DNA from: JAGOEY01 sp017997515
Lineage (GTDB): Bacteria > Pseudomonadota > Gammaproteobacteria > Burkholderiales > Burkholderiaceae_C
Direction of reading: 5' to 3'
Length of the DNA: 64,000 nucleotides
Assembly (NCBI GenBank): GCA_026314275.1
Contig: CP111109.1
Coordinates: forward strand, 1,984,001 to 2,048,000
In this document: positions 59,051 through 64,000 of the stretch, one piece after another
Layout of the letters: the number at the start of each line of letters is the position of its first letter
How positions within the stretch are numbered: the first letter of the stretch is position 1
The notes under the pieces: model-generated
What the model saw: only the letters and a program-made list of their open reading frames with translations
The model's database searches: none
What the model was told of the DNA's origin: nothing
Program-made: the position numbers and the translations under genes

Positions 59051-60538
59051 TTAACGGGTTGATGGGGTGGAAGCGGGAGTCGAGGCCGCACCCTGTGCCT
59101 CGCCGGCTGCGGCGAGGGTGCCGCCGCCGAGCGCGGCATACAGCGCCACCTGGCTGGACAGCAGCGCGCGGCGCGCCTGTACCAGTTGTTGCTGGGCTCC
59201 CAGCAGATCGCGTTGGGCATCCAGCACTTCCAAGAAGGCGGCCGAGCCGTTGTCGTAGCGCAACTTGGCCAGGCGTGCGCGTTCGCTTTGCGCTTCCAGG
59301 TTGGCTCTCTGGATCGTCAACTGCTCAGCCAGCCAGTGCTTTGCGCTCAGCGCATCGGCCACCTCGCGGAAGGCCGTTTGAATGGTTTTTTCGTATCCGG
59401 CGACGGCGATGTCGCGGCGCACTTCGCTCAGCTCCAGATTGGCGCGGCGGCGCCCGCCATCGAAGATGGGCAGCGACAGGGTGGGCATGAAGGTCCAGGC
59501 ACGACTGCCGGAATCGAACAAGCCATTCAAGTCGGAGCTGGCCGTGCCGAAGCTGCCGGTCAGCGCAATGCGCGGCAAAAACGCCGCGCGGGCCGCGCCG
59601 ATGTGGGCATTGCTGGCACGCAATTGGTGTTCGGCGGAAATGATGTCCGGGCGACTGACCAGCAGCTCCGAAGGCAGACCGGCCCGCAGCTCAGCCAGAA
59701 CCGTCGTTTCATCGAAGGGTGCCTTGGCGGGCAGCGGGCCGGGATCAGCGCCTACCAGCAGTGCCAGGGCGTGCAGTTGCGTGGTGCGAGCCTGCTCAAG
59801 CTGCGTCAGCAGCGCCTGAGCTTGGTTCAGCAGGGTCTGGACCTGTGTGAGATCCAGCTTCGAGGTCGAGCCGACTTCGACGCGGCGCCGGAAAATGCGA
59901 TAGGACTCCTCGCGGGTGGTCACGGTTTGCCGTGCGATCGCCACGCGTTCGTCGATCTCGCGCAGGCCAAGATAGCCGTCTGCCACCTGGGCGATCAGCG
60001 CCAAATGGACGGCCTGGCGAGCCGCGTCGGAAGCCAGCCAAGCTTGCAGGGCGGCGTCTTCCAGGTTGCGGATCCGACCCCACAGATCCAGTTCCCAGGT
60101 GGTCAAACCCACCTCGGCCCGGTACTCGCCGCCCACCAGCGATCGGCCCGACATGTTCAGGTCGCCAGGGACCCGCGCGCGTCCACCTTGGGCGCCCACG
60201 CCCATGGCAGGAAAACGATCCGAGCGCTGAATGCGGAATGTGGCGCTGGCTTCCTCGACGCGCAGCGCGGCCACGCGCAGGTCGCGGTTGTTTTCCAGCG
60301 CAGTCTCGATGAGGCGTTGCAGCAGGGGGTCGGTGAAGTACGCCTGCCAGGCAAGCTCTCCCGCGTGGGCGCCGTCGGTGCCTGATCCAAGATGCGCGGG
60401 CCAGGCTTCGGGCACGGGCAATGGCGGGGTGTCTGGCGCCGGAGCGAGCGACATGCAGCCGGTCAAGACGACGGCGCTCAGGGCCAACGAGGCAGCGCGC
60501 AATCTGAACGCAGGAAACAACGGGGAAGTTGGGAGCAT
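59051..60538 (-). CDS. outer-membrane efflux lipoprotein (NodT/OprM type)
   Basis: A TolC-like channel of 495 residues from the ATG at 60538. The signal peptide ends in the lipobox VVLTGC, so it is a lipoprotein. Two OEP repeats are visible: LIETALENNRDLRVAALRVE with the typical helix pair near LTTWELDLWGRIRNLEDAA, and EVADALSAKHWLAEQLTIQ in the second half. The C-terminus is Ala/Thr-rich. It is the first gene of the minus-strand series and is transcribed from the TetR-side promoter region. A GTG six bases upstream is an alternative start. Confidence 0.92.
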   Translation of the reverse strand: MLPTSPLFPAFRLRAASLALSAVVLTGCMSLAPAPDTPPLPVPEAWPAHLGSGTDGAHAGELAWQAYFTDPLLQRLIETALENNRDLRVAALRVEEASATFRIQRSDRFPAMGVGAQGGRARVPGDLNMSGRSLVGGEYRAEVGLTTWELDLWGRIRNLEDAALQAWLASDAARQAVHLALIAQVADGYLGLREIDERVAIARQTVTTREESYRIFRRRVEVGSTSKLDLTQVQTLLNQAQALLTQLEQARTTQLHALALLVGADPGPLPAKAPFDETTVLAELRAGLPSELLVSRPDIISAEHQLRASNAHIGAARAAFLPRIALTGSFGTASSDLNGLFDSGSRAWTFMPTLSLPIFDGGRRRANLELSEVRRDIAVAGYEKTIQTAFREVADALSAKHWLAEQLTIQRANLEAQSERARLAKLRYDNGSAAFLEVLDAQRDLLGAQQQLVQARRALLSSQVALYAALGGGTLAAAGEAQGAASTPASTPSTR

Positions 60539-60989
60539 GGTCACGTTCCGTACAGGTATCGGGCTGAAGAGGGTCTGGTCGCAGAGGAGGGAATGGCTGC
60601 CACCCGCGCAATGCGGGGTTCGTGGCTGGTGTCCGCAGGCCCTACTTTCTTGCTTGCAAGTGCTGTCAAGCCCACTTCATCTCCTTGTTGATATGTGCAT
60701 CCCCGTGTTCCCCGGCTGGTTGATAGGGCGCTCTTCCTGTGTCGTAACCCGATGTGCCAGGTTCACTCGCGCCCTGTGTTGATCTGCATTGTGAAATCTG
60801 AAAACAAACCACTGGACGGTTGTTTTCAATTATACGTTACAATCCAAGAACCGCAATCAGCGGGCTCGTCGGTCATTGACGCAGGTCAATTCGAGCTGCC
60901 GGCTTGGGTTCAAGGAAGGCCCTGATTCTTGGTAGAGCCGGTGACAGGCCCATGGGAACACCCCTCAGATCTTTGAACAGAGCCTTTGA
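60539..60989. promoter_or_regulatory. divergent promoter region, exporter genes / tetR
   Basis: A 451-base gene-free stretch. It holds the TetR-like operator at 60800 and, next to it, an AT-rich segment with TATACGTTACAAT that could be a -10 region for tetR. The exporter side (60540-60790) shows no clear -35/-10 pair, and no RNA gene was seen. Confidence 0.5.
60800..60827. promoter_or_regulatory. palindromic operator, probably for the TetR regulator
   Basis: GAAAACAA and TTGTTTTC form a perfect 8-bp inverted repeat with a 12-base spacer. It lies between the divergent outer-membrane factor and tetR genes and just before an AT-rich -10-like region. Size and position fit an autoregulatory TetR operator; binding is inferred. 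Confidence 0.6.
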
Positions 60990-61628
60990 ATGCCACCCAA
61001 GAAAGATGACGCGCCAGACAACAAGCGCCGCTACCTGTCCTCTGCCGCCAGGAAAGAGGAAATACTCGACGCGGCCCTGGTCGAATTCGCGGATCGGACA
61101 TACAACGCAGTGTCGATGGAGCGCCTGGCGGAATGCGCGGGCTTGTCCAAGGCTGGCATCTATGCCCACTTCAAAAGCAAGGAAGAAATTTTTCACGCCT
61201 TGCTCGAACGTACGACGAAGCAGATTTGTGATTTCCAGGGCTGGCTCCCGGATGAGGATCTGACGTTGCCAGAGCTGGTAGATGTCTACCTGGATCGCCT
61301 GTACGCGACCTTCAGCTCCCCTGCCACGATGTCGATCTACCGGCTGCTTCTGGCCGAAAGCGCCCGAACTCCAGAGCTGGTGCAGCGTTGGCACAACGAA
61401 GTTGCGCTCGGGCTGAAAGAGCGGGCGCAGACGATCATCCACCGCAACATACGCCGAGGCGTCATTCGCCCAGGCGTCTTGACCGAACACTTCTTCCCGT
61501 TGGCGCTCGCGCCCGCAGTGCTGTGGCTGAGTTCCTCGATGCTGTCCAAGGGGAATCCTTCCATCTCGCTGGTGCAGTTACGGGATGCGCACCGGCAACT
61601 GTTGCTTGAGCTTTTGCAGCCTCAATGA
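60990..61628 (+). CDS. TetR family transcriptional regulator
   Basis: A 212-residue repressor. The N-terminal TetR helix-turn-helix is RKEEILDAALVEFADRTYNA, with VSMERLAECAGLSKAGIYAHF and the KSKEEIFHALLE helix following. The C-terminal ligand domain is helical and includes SPATMSIYRLLLAESARTPELV. It is divergent from the exporter operon, and a palindrome lies between them, so it probably controls the exporter and perhaps the whole minus-strand series. Its stop overlaps the DUF4105 start (ATGA). Confidence 0.93.
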   Translation: MPPKKDDAPDNKRRYLSSAARKEEILDAALVEFADRTYNAVSMERLAECAGLSKAGIYAHFKSKEEIFHALLERTTKQICDFQGWLPDEDLTLPELVDVYLDRLYATFSSPATMSIYRLLLAESARTPELVQRWHNEVALGLKERAQTIIHRNIRRGVIRPGVLTEHFFPLALAPAVLWLSSSMLSKGNPSISLVQLRDAHRQLLLELLQPQ

Positions 61629-62671
61629 GCGGAGTGATGCACAGAGTCCTGCGCGCCCTTGCAGGCTTGGCGATCGGCTTTGTGGTACTGCTGCTGACTG
61701 TGTGGGGTGCGCTGGCTCTGTGGCATCAGATGCCGGGACCTTCGGTGGTGCGATGGTTCGTCATTGCCATGTGGTCCACATTGGGTGTGACCGTTGTCTT
61801 GTCGCGGGCGGGCTTGCTTGGGCGGCGCAATCGCAACATCGCCGGATTCGCATTTGTGATCGCAGCCGCCTCCCTGCTCATGTGGTGGGGGACGCTGCAG
61901 CCGTCACACCAGCGTGTATGGGCTGACGATGTCGCTCAGTTGCTGGAGGCCAGGATCGACGGCAACCATGTTCACCTGAATAATGTGCGCAACTTCCAGT
62001 GGCGCAGCGAAACCGACTACACCCCGCAGTGGGAGAGCCGCACATACGACCTGGATCGTCTGCGCAGCGCCGACTTGGTGCTTTCCTACTGGATGGGGCC
62101 GCACATCGCCCACACCCTGGTGTCGTTCGGCTTCGATGGCGGTGAACGCGTGGTGTTCTCGCTGGAAATTCGCAAGGAACGCCATGAGTCCTTCTCGGCG
62201 GTAGGAGGATTCTTCCGTCAGTTCGAGCAGATCCTGGTAGCCGCCGATGAGCGAGACATTGTGCGTACGCGCAGCAACGCGCGAGGCGAAGATGTTTATC
62301 TCTATCGCTTGCAGATGAATCAGGCGAGTGCCCGCGCGTTGTTTCTGGAGTATCTGAACGCGGCCAATGAACTGCGGCAGAAACCGCGCTTTTACAACAC
62401 GTTAACCAGTAACTGCACGACCATCGTATTCGAGCTGGCCCGGGTCATTGCGCCCGCATTGCCAATGGACTATCGCCTGCTGCTGTCTGGATATTTTGCG
62501 CGGTACGTCTACGACCTGCATGGATTGACGCCTGGCTATCGTTACGATGAATTGCAGGCACTGGGGCATATCAACGAACGTGCCCTTGCTTCCGATGTGT
62601 CAGAGGATGACTTCTCGATGTCGATTCGACAAGGCGTGCCAGGCATCCCTGCCAACGAGGTGAATCCATGA
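61625..62671 (+). CDS. DUF4105 (Lnb N-terminal-like) membrane protein
   Basis: A 348-residue protein with three N-terminal hydrophobic segments (to about residue 95) and a periplasmic DUF4105 domain. Conserved pieces are NVRNFQWRSETDYTPQWESR, YWMGPHIAHTLVSFGFDGGE, SLEIRKERHESFSA and FYNTLTSNCTTIVFELAR, with a Cys and several His that resemble a cysteine-protease/NlpC-like active site. Biochemical role is unknown. It is translationally coupled to tetR upstream and overlaps the lipoprotein gene downstream by four bases. Confidence 0.82.
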   Translation: MSGVMHRVLRALAGLAIGFVVLLLTVWGALALWHQMPGPSVVRWFVIAMWSTLGVTVVLSRAGLLGRRNRNIAGFAFVIAAASLLMWWGTLQPSHQRVWADDVAQLLEARIDGNHVHLNNVRNFQWRSETDYTPQWESRTYDLDRLRSADLVLSYWMGPHIAHTLVSFGFDGGERVVFSLEIRKERHESFSAVGGFFRQFEQILVAADERDIVRTRSNARGEDVYLYRLQMNQASARALFLEYLNAANELRQKPRFYNTLTSNCTTIVFELARVIAPALPMDYRLLLSGYFARYVYDLHGLTPGYRYDELQALGHINERALASDVSEDDFSMSIRQGVPGIPANEVNP

Positions 62672-63140
62672 GGTTCCCGCAGGCCTGCCTTCTCATTGCA
62701 TGCGCCGCTCTTGCTCCGCTGCTGCTGGGGGGCTGCTCGATCCTGCGCGAGTTCGGCCCAGTGGTTGAAGTTCATACGCTACCTGCCAGGGAGGCCATCG
62801 AACTCAAGCGCGGCGACATCCTGACACGTGGCAAGCTCAGCGATGCGACTGTCCAGACCATCAGGGTGGCGGCATTGGATGAGCAGGCATGCGCAAAGCC
62901 GATCTCCTCGGAGTGCGCGGAGGCCTTGGCTACCGTGACGGGGGTCGCCACGGATAGACGCCTGGCTGCACTGTCCGAACTATGGCTGGCGCAGGCTCAG
63001 GCCATGAAGCCCGGCTCAGCGCAGCAAGCCGCCTGGCTTGAGACGATTCGCTATGCCTATGCTTATCTGTTCCTTGGTGACCATACTCCGGGAGAGCGGG
63101 CCTTCGAGGATCGCCAGACCCAAGTGCGGGATTGGTATAA
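62668..63140 (+). pseudogene. lipoprotein of unknown function, truncated by IS5
   Basis: The frame starts MRFPQACLLIACAALAPLLL and has the lipobox LLGGC. The mature part carries LKRGDILTRGKLSDATVQTI, LAALSELWLAQAQAMKPG and FEDRQTQVRDWY, after which the IS5 left end begins. The frame then runs 36 codons into the IS. The segment resembles the N-terminus of lipid-linked alpha/beta-hydrolase-like proteins, but no catalytic motif lies in the remaining 157 residues, so function is unassigned. The ATG overlaps the DUF4105 stop. Confidence 0.7.
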
Positions 63141-64000
63141 GGCTACGCTGAACAAGCCGTCGAAAATTTCCGCGCAAACCTGGATGACGCAGTTTTTTGG
63201 ACTTTTATGCCTCTCGCGCGGCCCATTTGGGCAGTTCGCGGGGCGCTGAGGCCCGATTTCCGCCCTTACGGGCGCACCTGTCCCAACAGATGACTGCGGC
63301 ACAGGTAAATGTTGGCCAGCGCCAAGGCCGTGAACGCACGCGTGGCGTTCTTCTGAAGCCCGCGGTAGCGCACCTTGGTGAATCCCCACAGGCGCTTGAC
63401 CACCGCAAAGACATGCTCGACCCGGGCACGCACCCGCGATTTGTTGCGGTTCTTGGCCCGCTGAACTTCGTCCACCTCGCCTGCACGGCGGGTGCGCTGG
63501 TTGGTGAAGTCCTTGGCCTTGGGGGCCTTGCTCGCTATCAGTGCTTTCTGGCTGGCATAGGCCGAGTCGCCATAGACGCGCTGTTCGCTGCCGTGCAGTA
63601 AATCGGGCAGCGGGTGTTTGTCATGCACGTTGGCCGCCGTCACCACGGCGCTATGCACCAGCCCGCTTTGGCTGTCCACGCCAATGTGCAGCTTCATGCC
63701 GAAATACCATTGCTGGCCTTTGCGGGTCTGGTGCATGTCGGGGTCGCGCGCCTTGTCGGCGTTCTTGGTGGAGCTGGGCGCTGCGATGATCGTGGCATCC
63801 ACGATGGTGCCGGTGTTGACCTTGAAGCCGCGCTCCTGCAATTGCTGGCCTACCTTGGCAAACAGGGCTTCACCCAGTTTTTGCTCATTGAGCAGTTTGC
63901 GAAACTTCAGCAGCGTGGTGGCGTCGGGCACGCGTTCGCGGCCCAGGTCAATCCCCACAAAGCGGCGCAGACTGGCACTGTCATACAGAGCCTCCTCGCA
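63141..64000 (-). mobile_element. IS5 family insertion sequence, second copy (runs off window)
   Basis: From GGCTACGCTGAACAAG onward the sequence appears identical to 41110-41969, in the same orientation. The preceding bases TATAA provide a likely 4-bp target copy (ATAA). The right end is outside the window. Confidence 0.93.
63266..64000 (-). CDS. IS5 family transposase, second copy (partial)
   Basis: C-terminal 244 residues of the same transposase as at 41235-42209. All visible motifs match, including IVDATIIAAPSSTKN, VYGDSAYAS and RARVEHVFAVVKRLWG. The N-terminal part lies beyond the window. No substitution was noticed when the two copies were compared by eye. Confidence 0.93.
   Translation of the reverse strand, partial: CEEALYDSASLRRFVGIDLGRERVPDATTLLKFRKLLNEQKLGEALFAKVGQQLQERGFKVNTGTIVDATIIAAPSSTKNADKARDPDMHQTRKGQQWYFGMKLHIGVDSQSGLVHSAVVTAANVHDKHPLPDLLHGSEQRVYGDSAYASQKALIASKAPKAKDFTNQRTRRAGEVDEVQRAKNRNKSRVRARVEHVFAVVKRLWGFTKVRYRGLQKNATRAFTALALANIYLCRSHLLGQVRP

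Larger units (their letters stand above)
29016..64000. mobile_element. genomic island inserted in trpG (left end to beyond window)
   Basis: It starts at the broken trpG with a P4-type integrase. It carries regulators, IS3 and IS5 elements and a block of accessory metabolic and export genes. Repeat families A and B, with six copies each in the first 27 kb, were not seen in it. The right boundary is not in the window. No conjugation or phage structural genes are visible in this part. Confidence 0.8.

Noticed and set aside
29021..64000. Conjugation, phage or plasmid replication genes
   Set aside because: None recognisable in the visible part of the island, so I do not call it an ICE or prophage.
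1..64000. CRISPR arrays, rRNA and tRNA genes
   Set aside because: No regularly spaced repeats with unique spacers and no rRNA- or tRNA-like sequence was seen on either strand.

Overview
The first 29 kb look like the chromosome of a GC-rich betaproteobacterium of the family Comamonadaceae (Rhodoferax/Polaromonas-like). The evidence is the gene sets argS-SPOR-dsbA, lptA-lptB-rpoN, pncC-pgpA-thiL, apaG, rpe-gph-trpE-aroQ-trpG, a PEP-CTERM protein with a sigma-54 promoter, and two families of small dispersed repeats. The genus is an inference. Nothing here is an rRNA, tRNA or CRISPR array.

Core region (1-29,020): a partial PsiF-like gene; argS and a SPOR protein; dsbA; lptA, lptB and rpoN; a thioesterase; a PEP-CTERM protein; a truncated chemoreceptor; an RNA methyltransferase coupled to a PIN protein; an FMN-binding glutamate synthase-like protein coupled to a kinase-fold protein; a SEC-C protein; a SulP transporter; pncC, pgpA and thiL; a YbdK-type ligase and an antiporter; a membrane 'recombinase' family protein and apaG; rpe, gph, trpE and aroQ. 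Family A (six copies, about 95-105 bp) often begins within 0-1 base of a stop codon. Family B (six copies, about 55-65 bp) is palindromic, and four copies are translated as part of proteins.

Island (about 29,016 to the window end): trpG is cut after its tenth codon, immediately before a P4-type tyrosine integrase. Neither repeat family was seen beyond this point. After the integrase come a LysR ligand-binding domain without a DNA-binding domain, an XRE regulator and a complete LysR regulator. About 28 kb of minus-strand genes follow. Read from the TetR-side promoter they are: outer-membrane factor, HlyD, RbbA, YhhJ, phasin, PhaB, DUF3141 protein, MaoC-Pta, SDR, AckA, GltS, PhaC, UspA, LpxR-like, PRPP synthetase, phosphoketolase, beta-CASP RNase and AMP/thymidine phosphorylase.

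Taken together these suggest a portable energy-stress module. RNA and nucleotides would be broken to bases and ribose phosphates. Phosphoketolase would turn sugar phosphates into acetyl phosphate, which AckA converts to ATP and acetate or Pta to acetyl-CoA. PhaB, PhaC and the phasin would store or release carbon as polyhydroxybutyrate. The link from ribose 1,5-bisphosphate to the pentose phosphates is not encoded here. The module is decaying: an IS3 element splits the phosphorylase, one IS5 element splits the LpxR-like gene, and a second, apparently identical IS5 copy truncates a lipoprotein gene at the window end.
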